From the NCBI RefSeq assembly GCF_001544375.1, contig NZ_BCQJ01000002.1:339580-403579 (forward strand): a DNA stretch of 64,000 nucleotides. The letters run 5' to 3'. The translations under genes were made by a program, and so were the position numbers. Positions 1-8,766 of the stretch are shown here, in pieces (position 1 is the stretch's first letter; each line of letters begins with the position of its first letter). A model generated the notes under the pieces. That model was not told the origin of the DNA, did not search any database, and was given only the letters and a program-made list of their open reading frames with translations. The DNA is from Enterococcus canis NBRC 100695 (GTDB taxonomy: Bacteria > Bacillota > Bacilli > Lactobacillales > Enterococcaceae).

Positions 1-96
1 CACGCTCTATTTATTTGTAAAACGCTCATTTTATAATAAAATTTTCAAATGATACTATTCCTCATTGATAGGCAAAGTATGTCATGGTTCTCTTTC

Positions 97-2091
97 TCAA
101 ATTGTATAACTTACGTCATCGAATATACTATATTCGAGAGCAACAATTTTAATGATTGAAAGGATGGTTTCTGCACTAAAGTTTGTTTCTACAGTATCCC
201 CATTCATCAGGTTACCAATACTTCTAATATCCCTATTAGAAAACAAACGTTTTAATGCTCCCTTTCTCTTTAGATTAAGAAAAGTTTGGCTATCGATTTC
301 CCATACATAATCTAAGAAACCTATCAATAATCTTTTCCAACTATCAACTTTTAGATCTTTGTTAGCAATCGACAGCAGCTTTGGCTTACTACCAGTTATA
401 TTTAGTTCTTCATCTAAAAAATGTTCTCCTGACAATGAAGGCTGTTCAATACTTTGCGTCTGTATAGGAAATCGCCAAATTTCCAATGCTTGTCGAGCTA
501 ATTCTTTCCCCCGATTTTCAATTGTCGAAGCGTTCCAGCTCTGATATTTTTCAGCCACGTCTCGGGATAACGAGATATTAGATTCTTTATACAATAATCT
601 TTTTTCACTAAATATCTTATTTGATAATTCTGGATTATACCCTGTTAAAGTTAAATTGCCAATTGTATCACCATATTTAAGTTTTACTTCATTTACATTT
701 TTGACTTCCACTTTCCATTCATTAGTCAACGTTTGTGGTAAGATATGTTCCACTTGCATTTTAGTAAAGTCAAGAGGTTCTTTAGTGCGGTATAATTCTA
801 GCATTTCCAAAGTCAATTTTACTAAATTATTCTTACGATTATAAATATCAATAGATTGAAAACTATTTATAAATTCTTCATCTCTTGGAAACAGTTGATT
901 TCCACGCTTGCTTACTAACTCATGAATTAAGCGTTCTTTTTCGCAATCAATCGAGATTTCACGAGACAAAGCAGCAAACATTTTATTCAAAACGTTGGTT
1001 TTCTTGTCTGTAATTAGTCGCCGGAACAAAAAAGATTCAATTGTTTCAAAGATAATGCCTACATCTTTCCAGGACAATGCTCCATCATCTGCTAATTTTA
1101 GAATTTGCATTAGATATGGATAAGTGACTGTTGATTTTAATTGATTGATTCTCTTAATTCTTTCATTCACCATATTATCTGGTATTTCTTCACTAGTTAG
1201 CCAAAGAAAGTATTTAGAATAGTTTTCAAGTTCTTTGATAGCTACTTCAGCAGAATAACGATTTGAATTAAAAAAACGTTTATACTCTTCATACACTCTA
1301 CTTTCAGTAACTGTCGCACCATATTTCAGCGTTAAGTAGAATCGACTAAATGTTGATATTTGATTGGTAGGGATTCGTTCTTCAATTTTAGTCCAATAAT
1401 CTTGATATAAACGATTTTGTGTTTCGTGATCGATTCCCATTAAAAGAAAATTACGAATCAAATCAGAGGCAGTCAAAGATAGACCTGTCGAATTGATACT
1501 TTCAAAAATAACTTGTGGATTCTCTGACTCATCATTCCCGTTCAACTCGATATAAACAATTTCAATCATGCTTAGAGCATTAAAAAAGTCTCGTGGTTCA
1601 TAATCAGATGCTTTAATTTTTGTTACAAAAAGTTGATAATTTTCGTAGACTTTAGAAGGTTCTTCTATTGACATATTCTCGATTATCTTGCGGAATACAA
1701 AACGATCTTTCTCAACTGAACGTAATTTAATTTTGTTGTTTTCATCACTTCTAGGATTTTTCAAATAATCATCGACTATTTCACTATACAATTCTTCATC
1801 ATTTGAAATATCCGCAATTGCTTTTAAAAACAACATAAAGCTTGTAATTCGCTGCTGACCATCAATTATATTAAAATACTTACTTAATTTAGGTCCGCGT
1901 TCGTCTACATATACAATCGTTCCTAAAAAATGCTTACTAGAAAAATTATCCTGAATAATTTTTTCTACGTCTTCGAACAATTGAGTACATTGTTCACTAG
2001 ACCATTCATAGTTGCGCTGATAAACGGGAATATTAAAAATGGTTTTCTTTTGTTCCAAAAATTCGAAAAACTTAATTGTATCTGCCTTCAC
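97..2091 (-). CDS. DUF262/DUF1524 protein, GmrSD type
   Basis: Last gene of the four-gene accessory operon. The N-terminal DUF262 (ParB/Srx-like) domain shows IPVYQRNYEW near residues 21-30 and the DGQQR nucleotide-binding motif near 77-81. A C-terminal DUF1524 HNH-type nuclease domain shows VEHILPQTL near 447-455, followed by GNLTLTGYNPELSNK. About 115 further residues at the C-terminus are not recognised. Known GmrSD-type proteins use DUF262 for nucleotide-dependent control and DUF1524 to cut DNA, often modified phage DNA; that role here is inferred. I prefer the GTG start at 2091 because AGGAG lies 7 bases upstream and overlaps the preceding stop codon. A TTG at 2112 would add 7 residues and overlap the helicase gene. 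Confidence 0.85.
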   Translation of the reverse strand: MKADTIKFFEFLEQKKTIFNIPVYQRNYEWSSEQCTQLFEDVEKIIQDNFSSKHFLGTIVYVDERGPKLSKYFNIIDGQQRITSFMLFLKAIADISNDEELYSEIVDDYLKNPRSDENNKIKLRSVEKDRFVFRKIIENMSIEEPSKVYENYQLFVTKIKASDYEPRDFFNALSMIEIVYIELNGNDESENPQVIFESINSTGLSLTASDLIRNFLLMGIDHETQNRLYQDYWTKIEERIPTNQISTFSRFYLTLKYGATVTESRVYEEYKRFFNSNRYSAEVAIKELENYSKYFLWLTSEEIPDNMVNERIKRINQLKSTVTYPYLMQILKLADDGALSWKDVGIIFETIESFLFRRLITDKKTNVLNKMFAALSREISIDCEKERLIHELVSKRGNQLFPRDEEFINSFQSIDIYNRKNNLVKLTLEMLELYRTKEPLDFTKMQVEHILPQTLTNEWKVEVKNVNEVKLKYGDTIGNLTLTGYNPELSNKIFSEKRLLYKESNISLSRDVAEKYQSWNASTIENRGKELARQALEIWRFPIQTQSIEQPSLSGEHFLDEELNITGSKPKLLSIANKDLKVDSWKRLLIGFLDYVWEIDSQTFLNLKRKGALKRLFSNRDIRSIGNLMNGDTVETNFSAETILSIIKIVALEYSIFDDVSYTI

Positions 2092-2101
2092 TTGCCTACT
2101 C

Positions 2102-5100
2102 CTATTCTCCAAATGATGAGTTAATTAAATCTTGTAGTCTGCCATTTTTTACATAAGGGACAGTATCTTCTTGTAAGAAGTTGTTACGGTTGATAGATTG
2201 GTCTAAATTACCAAAAATAAAATTCGTCGCAATTTTGTAGATAATCTCAGTCGGAGCGAAACCATAGACTTGATTTTCTAAAATATGCTTGATTCGTTCA
2301 TTATCATTTGGAAATTCTGCTTTGATTATTGGACTGTTATACAGTTTTTTCACGATTTCGGTAATGTATAGTCCTGATTTCATATAAAGATCAGCGAAAG
2401 TTTTACTAGAATCATCATAAATGCCAGGATTTTCTTTCTCTAAATCTTCCACCATCATTTTTACAACCCATTTTGGTGTATAAATCTGATTGGTTTTTTG
2501 TGGGGGAATATAATCAAAAATATCCTCATCTTTTTCTTCAAAGTAATTCCCTAGTTCAGCTTTTTTGCGTAAGAACTCTTGAACGGATTCATTAAAGACC
2601 ACTTCATCAAATAGTTTCCCAGCAAAATAATGCTGTTCGCCATTTTCTTCATATTCACCACCATCACGTAAGAATAAGAACTGATCAACGGTAATGCCCG
2701 TAACTTCTTGAAAAACATTTTCTGGAGTGTATTGCTCAAAGTTCTCCAGTGTCAGTCCGCCATCGCCATAAGCCATAATAAAACTTGGAATCGTTCGAGC
2801 AAAACCGCGCAAACGACCGCGAACATCTTCTTCGATTTCTGTTTTTGTTTGGTTCTTTATTCTACGTTCTTGCGTTTCAATAATTTCTTTTTGAACTGTT
2901 TCGACTGTTTCTACTACCCGTTTTTCTACCTCTTTTGTATGGGTTTCAACAGCTTCTTCCAGTTTCGCTTGGTATTCTTTTTCTACAGCTACACGTTTTT
3001 CTTCATTATTCGCTTTTTTGACTTCTTCTTTTAAGTTATTTTCGAGATGAGCTTTTTCAATCATAAAATCAGCATTCGCTTTATCAACAGAACGCTTCAC
3101 TTCTTCTTCGACTTTTTTCTCGATTTTTTTTGTAGCTGCCGTAGTCATGCCATATTCAGTTTTTACTTCTTGAATTTTTGGCTTAAATATTTCTCCTACA
3201 GATTGAATGATATTTTTAGCTAAAACATCCGCAGTCTTTTTATTAGCTACAGGCACTAGGGTTTCGGCTATGACATCTTGAACTTTTTCCGTTGTATATT
3301 GTTTTTCACCAAAAATTGCTTCACTTTTTGTAATAACGATTTCTGGTTCAACGATTGCTTGCCCTTCATCAGTTACTTCAATCTCTTTGGTATCAATTGG
3401 TGCTTTATCTTCTGGTTTGGTAACTTTTCCTTGAGAAACATAGTCCATATTGTCTAAAATATCCAAAGCTGCTTGTGGTGCTTGAAAGATCCCAGCAATA
3501 TTGGCAAGTAACAAATTACTCATAAAGCCACGCTTCACGACTTCAGCTGCTTTGATTGCTTTTGGAATTGTCAAGACTTGAGCAGCATCCAGTTCCACCA
3601 TCTTACCTTCAGCATCTTCACCAATAACTGGGAAAAAGTTCAATAAATGCTTAATATTTTCTTCACGATCCTTAGTTGTACCACCACCAGCTGCCGTATG
3701 CGTTGATAAGTTATTGGCAAATTCATCGAAAATAATTAATGTTCGTTCAGGGGCAAAATCAAAAACATACGCATTTTGTTTTTGATAACGAACTTCTTCA
3801 CCATTTACTTTTTCTGTCCACACATACGGATTTTGCGCACGAAATGCTGCTTGCATGTATAGTGCTGGTGATTTCATATTGCTTAACATCATCACAGCTG
3901 TCCATTCTGGAATCGTTACCCCAGTTGTTAACTGTCCTACTGAAAGAGTAATAGTTTTATCATGCTTCTCAATGGCATCTCGCACTCGCTTCAAAGCGGT
4001 TTCATTTGCTGCTGCATCCTCAACTTCTGCTCTCCCATCACCTGCTGCTAAAATTATTTGATAATTTTCAAAAACAGGATGACTCTCTAGCAGTTTTTTC
4101 AGTGCTTTAGCACTTGCTACTCGATTTAAAATCCAAAAAGTATGCTTTAGTTCATTACGTAACTCGGAAGTTGAAAAAGGATACTTTTCATTTTGAGTCA
4201 ATGTATTTAACCACTTCACTACATCGGCTTCATGGATAAATTTCCCATCTTCTTTAGTGGCAAAAAATTCATTTAGATCAAAAGCAAAGTCGATATTATT
4301 ACCATCTTCCAAGATCATGCCTTGATTAACTTCTTCGGTAATTATTTTTGATATTTGATACGTGAACATATTTAATTGCGGTAGTGTTTCATAAGGATTA
4401 TTTTCTTCATCCTCTTCAGCCCAATTTTCTTTTGCCGCTTGTTCATCTTCATAGGACCAGTTGAAAATTTGATCGTCACTGAAAGTTCCTTTGGCGATTG
4501 CTTTAAAAGGTGTTCCTGATAAATGCAATGTAAATTGACGTTTGATCTTGTCAAAAGCTACATCTGTTTTAAAGGTATCTACTCCTTCGTGGGCTTCATC
4601 AATAATTAAAATATCCCAACTTGTATCAGCTACCCATTTTAACTTGTCATAACCACCGCCAAAATATAGTGATCCTTTCAAATCTTGTAGACTTAAAAAA
4701 GCAATTTGCTTTGTATCTTCATTACTTGTGACATAATCTAAATATTCATTACGGGACATTGGGGAACGATCTTTTAGCGACTCGGATTCACTAACAAATT
4801 TATAATCTGTTTGCCAAGCAATAAATTTCGTAAAATCATCAAACCAAGAATTTGCAATTGCAGGACGATTCGTTACAATCAATACATTTAATGCTTCTAG
4901 ATTACGAACTAAATCATAAGAAGCTAAAGTCTTACCAAAACGTGGCTTTGCATTCCATAAAAATTCACCGTTAGGATTTTCTTCTGCATATGTCAGAGTC
5001 TGCTTGACTGCTAAGGCTTGTTCTGCACGGAGTTGATACGTCAACCGTTGCTCTTTTTGAACTTTGGTGTAATCTTTAAAAACAAATTCACGATAAAATG

Positions 5101-5416
5101 CTAGTGCTTTTTCAGGTTCCCCATTAAAATAGAACCATTCCGTTCCTTTATTGCGCCTTACACCATTTTTTTGTAAAAAAGTATGAAAATCTCGATCATA
5201 AAAGTAACCCCCACCGTTAAAACGTGCTTCGTGTGCCCAAAGTTTTTTTGGCTCAATTCCAACAGTGTGGGTTTGCTCCCAAATCCGCTTATCCGCATCA
5301 CGATCCGTATAACCAATCTTTATCCAACCTTCTTTAGCAGTATTGGTCGGAGTAATATAAGCGTAAATTGTTGGTTTGATTTCTCGCTTTGGTTCAATCA
5401 TCGGGGTAATGTTCAC
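2102..5416 (-). CDS. GIY-YIG-like nuclease / SF2 helicase / partial methyltransferase fusion
   Basis: A protein of 1104 residues. Residues about 15-115 resemble a GIY-YIG/T5orf172 nuclease (IYAYITP, WIKIGYTDR, then a conserved-looking E in KGTEWFYF). An SF2 helicase follows: FGKT at 160-163, DEAH at 273-276, SGTPF at 300-304, TTGVTIPEW at 497-505, and an arginine-finger-like AAFRAQ near 523-528. A charged coiled coil spans about 763-865. The end (about 975-1104) looks like the start of an N6-adenine methyltransferase: YTPKWVVKMM, then FADLYMKSGLYITE in the SAM-motif position, but with no NPPY. It starts 1 base after the upstream methylase gene and its stop overlaps the ribosome site of the next gene, so it is part of one operon. 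Probably the DNA-translocating and cutting component of a restriction-like system; activity is inferred. Confidence 0.85.
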   Translation of the reverse strand: MNITPMIEPKREIKPTIYAYITPTNTAKEGWIKIGYTDRDADKRIWEQTHTVGIEPKKLWAHEARFNGGGYFYDRDFHTFLQKNGVRRNKGTEWFYFNGEPEKALAFYREFVFKDYTKVQKEQRLTYQLRAEQALAVKQTLTYAEENPNGEFLWNAKPRFGKTLASYDLVRNLEALNVLIVTNRPAIANSWFDDFTKFIAWQTDYKFVSESESLKDRSPMSRNEYLDYVTSNEDTKQIAFLSLQDLKGSLYFGGGYDKLKWVADTSWDILIIDEAHEGVDTFKTDVAFDKIKRQFTLHLSGTPFKAIAKGTFSDDQIFNWSYEDEQAAKENWAEEDEENNPYETLPQLNMFTYQISKIITEEVNQGMILEDGNNIDFAFDLNEFFATKEDGKFIHEADVVKWLNTLTQNEKYPFSTSELRNELKHTFWILNRVASAKALKKLLESHPVFENYQIILAAGDGRAEVEDAAANETALKRVRDAIEKHDKTITLSVGQLTTGVTIPEWTAVMMLSNMKSPALYMQAAFRAQNPYVWTEKVNGEEVRYQKQNAYVFDFAPERTLIIFDEFANNLSTHTAAGGGTTKDREENIKHLLNFFPVIGEDAEGKMVELDAAQVLTIPKAIKAAEVVKRGFMSNLLLANIAGIFQAPQAALDILDNMDYVSQGKVTKPEDKAPIDTKEIEVTDEGQAIVEPEIVITKSEAIFGEKQYTTEKVQDVIAETLVPVANKKTADVLAKNIIQSVGEIFKPKIQEVKTEYGMTTAATKKIEKKVEEEVKRSVDKANADFMIEKAHLENNLKEEVKKANNEEKRVAVEKEYQAKLEEAVETHTKEVEKRVVETVETVQKEIIETQERRIKNQTKTEIEEDVRGRLRGFARTIPSFIMAYGDGGLTLENFEQYTPENVFQEVTGITVDQFLFLRDGGEYEENGEQHYFAGKLFDEVVFNESVQEFLRKKAELGNYFEEKDEDIFDYIPPQKTNQIYTPKWVVKMMVEDLEKENPGIYDDSSKTFADLYMKSGLYITEIVKKLYNSPIIKAEFPNDNERIKHILENQVYGFAPTEIIYKIATNFIFGNLDQSINRNNFLQEDTVPYVKNGRLQDLINSSFGE

Positions 5417-6442
5417 TTAATTCATCTCCTTCACTTTAGATTCAATGAAGTTGATTTCATCAGCGGATAAACCGTATTTTGCGTAAAGTTGTTGATCAAT
5501 TTCTGGGATGGAGAGCGACCAATTTATGTCTGATTGTAATGTGAAATCTTGAAGAGGAACTTTACGCCATGTATCTCGGTTATTGTCTTGAGTAATTTTT
5601 AAAATCCCCAACATAGTTCTAGCAAATTTTGATTTTATATATTTCAGACAACTTTCTGCTTCACTTTCTTTCGTAAATGCACCAATTCCTATAAATGTTT
5701 GTGTATATCCAATAAGCGGAGCTCCAATAAGCGGAGTCGATAACACCTCGCCAATAGCTCCAGAACCATTAGAACGAGGTACAAAAACTTTGAAAAAATT
5801 AAGATTTTTATGCGTCATATCTACAAATTTCCTTGGTAAGTAACGATATACACGCTTTTTATTAGCTAAACCTAAAACTTTGATATCGTCTTCTGATTGA
5901 GGCTCTTCAGTAAAAGCTGGGATCTTCTCAAAAATGTTATTTCTAAATCGTTTATCTTGCCCTTTACTACCAATAATTTTTTTATATTCAGGATAATTTT
6001 TATATAGTTCTTCTAAATTGAATTTAGTCTGTGTATAAATGATTTCAGCTAAACTTTCCGATAATGTTTCAGGTGCAGCTTTTTTCATGATATTTTGCAA
6101 TTCTGGATAAGAAATAAAAGTTTCAATTGATCCAAAATTTTGATTTACATCATGATAACTAATTGCCACGCCACCTTTTATGTCCGTATTAGAAAATATT
6201 TTTGAGCTATCTTGGCTGTAAAATACAATTTTTAAATGTGGATTGTTCAACATCTTTTGATTCCATGATGTAGGTGTTTGGCCTGCGTTGAATAAAAAAC
6301 GAGCTGGTGTAATTAATTCTGTTATTGATGAAACTTTATAAGCTTCATCAATAAATTTATGATAAATTGGTATTCCCGCAGTATTCTCTCCTTTCGCTTC
6401 TTCCTGATATGGTGGGTTCCCGATCACTACATCAAACTTCAT
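5417..6442 (-). CDS. DNA adenine methyltransferase, NPPY-containing half
   Basis: 341 residues beginning MKFDVVIGNPPYQ, so the catalytic NPPY motif (motif IV of N6-adenine methyltransferases) is at residues 9-12 and nothing precedes it. The SAM-binding motif I expected upstream is absent and is found instead in the preceding gene. The rest (about 150-340) is probably target recognition, as in Eco57I-like and type IIG enzymes. The start is secure: a full AAGGAGG lies 7 bases upstream and the ATG overlaps the upstream stop as ATGA, so the two are translationally coupled. It should work only as a heterodimer with the upstream protein, or with the methyltransferase-like tail of the helicase. The split is seen directly; partner choice is inference. 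Confidence 0.85.
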   Translation of the reverse strand: MKFDVVIGNPPYQEEAKGENTAGIPIYHKFIDEAYKVSSITELITPARFLFNAGQTPTSWNQKMLNNPHLKIVFYSQDSSKIFSNTDIKGGVAISYHDVNQNFGSIETFISYPELQNIMKKAAPETLSESLAEIIYTQTKFNLEELYKNYPEYKKIIGSKGQDKRFRNNIFEKIPAFTEEPQSEDDIKVLGLANKKRVYRYLPRKFVDMTHKNLNFFKVFVPRSNGSGAIGEVLSTPLIGAPLIGYTQTFIGIGAFTKESEAESCLKYIKSKFARTMLGILKITQDNNRDTWRKVPLQDFTLQSDINWSLSIPEIDQQLYAKYGLSADEINFIESKVKEMN

Positions 6443-7326
6443 CTCTGTTCCTCCTTCAAGGACCGAAACTCAATCATTCTATTTGTTTTCCAGTCCTTTA
6501 TTTTAACTGGTATTCCTTTGGGTTCATCCAATGCTTTAAATTCTTCAAAATCACTAAATAAATCTAGTTGCTCGAGATTACTATTTAGCTCACTTAATGG
6601 CACAATATCTCTTAACCCATCCATTTGAAAAACATTGTAACTAATGATTTTGGCAATTTCTTCTTGTAATTCTTCATCAGGTAAATGCTGAAATTTTTCT
6701 TGATAATATTCAATAAAAGTATATAGCAAATTTTCCCGTGCAATTAGCAATGAATCACCTTGATATTCGTAACCAAAACTAGCTTGATAGGCTTTTTTCA
6801 CTAATCTAATCCATTCTGATGGATCATCAATTTCCTCGTTGATTATTTTTAATTTTCGATCAACAAATCCTACACGTTCACTAATTGAAATTAACTGACC
6901 AGTCACAGCATCATAGCGACTCACCATATAAGGTGCTTCTCCACAAGTGATTTCAAGCCAAGTTTTTTCAACATATTCTTCTAATGACAAATGTTGAAAT
7001 TCTTTATCGACAACATCATTTTGTAATCTTACAATCCAAGTCGGGGTAAAAACTTCGGCTTTTCCTTTGGTTCGGTCTTTTTGTTCATATTTCATTTTTT
7101 CGATACGCGGACGAATCAACGTGGACTGAGCACCCGACACATGTTTCATCGTGATGCTGTCAGCTGCTCGATACCCTTTACCCATTTTTTCATAAGTATT
7201 CGTTGCCCAAATGATATTTCGATTGGTCGTTCGATCCATCAATAGAATTTTTAATAGCTTCGACGATTGTCGTAACAAATTATTTATATCAGTGTTATCT
7301 GACTTACTACTTAAAGGCTCTATCAA
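6439..7326 (-). CDS. DNA methyltransferase, SAM-binding half
   Basis: 295 residues, first gene of the accessory operon. It carries motif X-like EVFTPTWIV near residues 91-99 and a motif I-like WLEITCGEAPYMVSRYD near 123-139, the two parts that bind S-adenosylmethionine in N6-adenine methyltransferases. There is no NPPY; that motif opens the next gene, which overlaps by 4 bases. Residues 28-50 (LLMDRTTNRNIIWATNTYEK) are typical of the N-terminal part of this restriction-associated family. The start is a TTG with AGGAGG 9 bases upstream, a codon consistent with low expression. The leader carries a terminator-like hairpin and a 17-base palindrome. Family assignment is fairly sure; the exact modified sequence cannot be read from the DNA. 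Confidence 0.8.
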   Translation of the reverse strand: MIEPLSSKSDNTDINNLLRQSSKLLKILLMDRTTNRNIIWATNTYEKMGKGYRAADSITMKHVSGAQSTLIRPRIEKMKYEQKDRTKGKAEVFTPTWIVRLQNDVVDKEFQHLSLEEYVEKTWLEITCGEAPYMVSRYDAVTGQLISISERVGFVDRKLKIINEEIDDPSEWIRLVKKAYQASFGYEYQGDSLLIARENLLYTFIEYYQEKFQHLPDEELQEEIAKIISYNVFQMDGLRDIVPLSELNSNLEQLDLFSDFEEFKALDEPKGIPVKIKDWKTNRMIEFRSLKEEQR

Positions 7327-7357
7327 AAAATGCGCCTCCTTATTTTAATATATTGAT

Positions 7358-7395
7358 AAAAAAAGAGGACTTGCTAAAAAATACAGCAAGCTCTC
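7358..7395 (-). terminator. Terminator-like hairpin in leader of the accessory operon
   Basis: An 11-position stem with two mismatched pairs, followed by seven T on the minus strand. It lies 32 bases before the TTG start of the first methyltransferase gene and downstream of the likely promoter, so it could attenuate the operon or block read-through from the insertion sequence. Confidence 0.55.
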
Positions 7396-7412
7396 TTCTC
7401 TCAGCTGCACTA

Positions 7413-7429
7413 ATACAATTTAATTGTAT
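7413..7429. promoter_or_regulatory. Perfect palindrome upstream of the accessory operon
   Basis: ATACAATT, one central T, then AATTGTAT: 8-base arms with no mismatch. The position upstream of the first gene and next to possible -10 sequences suggests an operator, but no regulator gene is visible nearby. Confidence 0.4.
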
Positions 7430-7443
7430 CAATATTGCAGTTA

Positions 7444-7471
7444 ATTATAAATCCCCAAATTTCAAGAACAA
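7444..7471 (-). promoter_or_regulatory. Candidate hybrid promoter at the IS end
   Basis: On the minus strand, TTGTTC (7466-7471) and TATAAT (7444-7449) are separated by 16 bases. The first three bases of the -35 belong to the IS terminal repeat and the rest to flanking DNA, so the element may drive the methyltransferase operon. Confidence 0.4.
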
Positions 7472-7538
7472 GTTAGCCACTTTTCGAAAAAAGTGAAATA
7501 TCTGTGTTATTGCTAGATTCCGTGGTTGAATTGATTAT

Positions 7539-7616
7539 GAGCTGCAGCAGGGTAGTCTGAATTGGACAGGCTGGCAGTGCCAGGCTTCCCAGACGGGGGC
7601 ATACTGCAGGAGGCTC
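7539..7616. repeat. Nested multi-stem palindrome inside the IS
   Basis: A GC-rich block with stacked pairings: GAGC (7539-7542) with GCTC (7613-7616), TGCAG (7543-7547) with CTGCA (7604-7608), GTCTG (7555-7559) with CAGAC (7590-7594), and a central palindrome CTGGCA-G-TGCCAG (7571-7583). No run of T follows on either strand, so it is not an ordinary terminator. Function unknown. Confidence 0.6.
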
Positions 7617-7625
7617 ATTGTCAAA

Positions 7626-8681
7626 TCAACTTAACGCTATTTGAAGAGCTTGTTCAAAGCATTGTTCCGGAGTTGCGTAGTTTAAGATCTTTCGGGGAAG
7701 CCGGTTCATTTTTGCTGCAATCTGTTGAATGAACCCACGATCATATTGGTCGATACTCATTCCTTTCGGGATATAACGTCGAATCATGCGATTGTGATTC
7801 TCATTTGTTCCACGTTCACACGAGGTATACGGGTGTGTGAAATAGACTTCTGATTGTCCAGTCAACGTCTCAGACAACTGGGCAAACTCAGAGCCGTTAT
7901 CCGCGGTGATTGAGCGAAATATATGAGAAAAAGAATAGCCGTATTCACTGATTAACTGCTGGATCGCATAGGTCACTGAATCTGCGTCTTTCGCATCGAT
8001 TGCACGAATGATCTCAAGACGCGTCTTTCGTTCCGTCAACGTTAAAAGAGCTGTTTCCGAACCATCACGTTTTCCATTGACGGTGTCAATTTCAAAATGA
8101 CCGAACTCTTCACGAGATTCCACTGATAGTGGCCGCTCTTCAATGCTTTTTCCCAGCAACTTGCGATTTTTCACCACGCGCTTTTTGTTAGTGCGACGGG
8201 TCACTTTCATTTGAAGATGAATATTTCGAATCTCGAGACGTTGTTCATCTATATACCTGTAGAGTGTCGTTGTACTGATTCTCTCATGGGGGGCAAACAG
8301 ACCGTTCTGACGCACAAAACCGACTGCCGCATCTGGAGAGAAGCCCTTCGTTTTGAAGCAATCCACAAAGTAAGAAAGGAAAGCCCGGACTTACGGGAAC
8401 TTCTCTTTCCGACAGCAGTTTTTACGATTCAGCAGATATCGATTTTGTGCATATTCAGCATTATACCCGTAGGAATAGTGTAAATTTCCGTTGATTTTCT
8501 TGACTTGTTTTAATTCTCCCCGCTTGATCTCATTGTGGATCGTTTGCGGGGCTACGCCGATCCGTTTGGCGATTTTCCGATTGGAAAGCCCTTCAGAATG
8601 CCAAGCTGCGATTTTTCCGCGCTCAACTTCTGTTAGGTGCTGACCTTTGCGGCGAAGTGTGATAGAATTTTGACAAGTCAT
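7626..8681 (-). pseudogene. IS30-family transposase, interrupted by an in-frame stop
   Basis: The N-terminal part (start ATG 8681, AAGGAG upstream) has the helix-turn-helix region LTEVERGKIAAWHSEGLSNRKIAKRIG. The C-terminal part has the DDE catalytic core: HFEIDTVNGKRDG (first D), SITADNGSEFA (second D) and ERGTNENHNRMIRRYIPKG (E). A TAA at 8391-8393 separates them, and both halves are in the same frame, with VRAFLSYF decoding straight through from stop to second half. A single change of GAA to TAA would explain it. The intact product would be about 351 residues, normal for IS30 transposases. The longer upstream reading from 8738 lacks a better ribosome site. Probably inactive unless the stop is read through. 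Confidence 0.85.
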
Positions 8682-8766
8682 AGTGAAAATCTCCTTATTG
8701 GTTTGGTGTAGGAACCCCAATAATACACGATTTTTCACTATGATTTTTTTCTGGGTGGCTAACTTG

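Larger units (their letters stand above)
7469..8766. mobile_element. IS30-family insertion sequence
   Basis: About 1.3 kb bounded by a perfect 12-base terminal inverted repeat (CAAGTTAGCCAC at 7469-7480, its complement at 8755-8766). Looser similarity continues inward for about 30 more bases at both ends, including an AGTGAAA block. It contains one transposase gene on the minus strand broken by a stop codon. The 145 bases between the transposase stop and the left repeat are non-coding and hold a GC-rich multi-stem structure. I could not identify a target duplication with confidence. Confidence 0.8.

Noticed and set aside
8211..8483. Plus-strand frame of 90 codons over the transposase
   Set aside because: Antisense to the IS30 transposase, spans its stop codon by chance, no family features.
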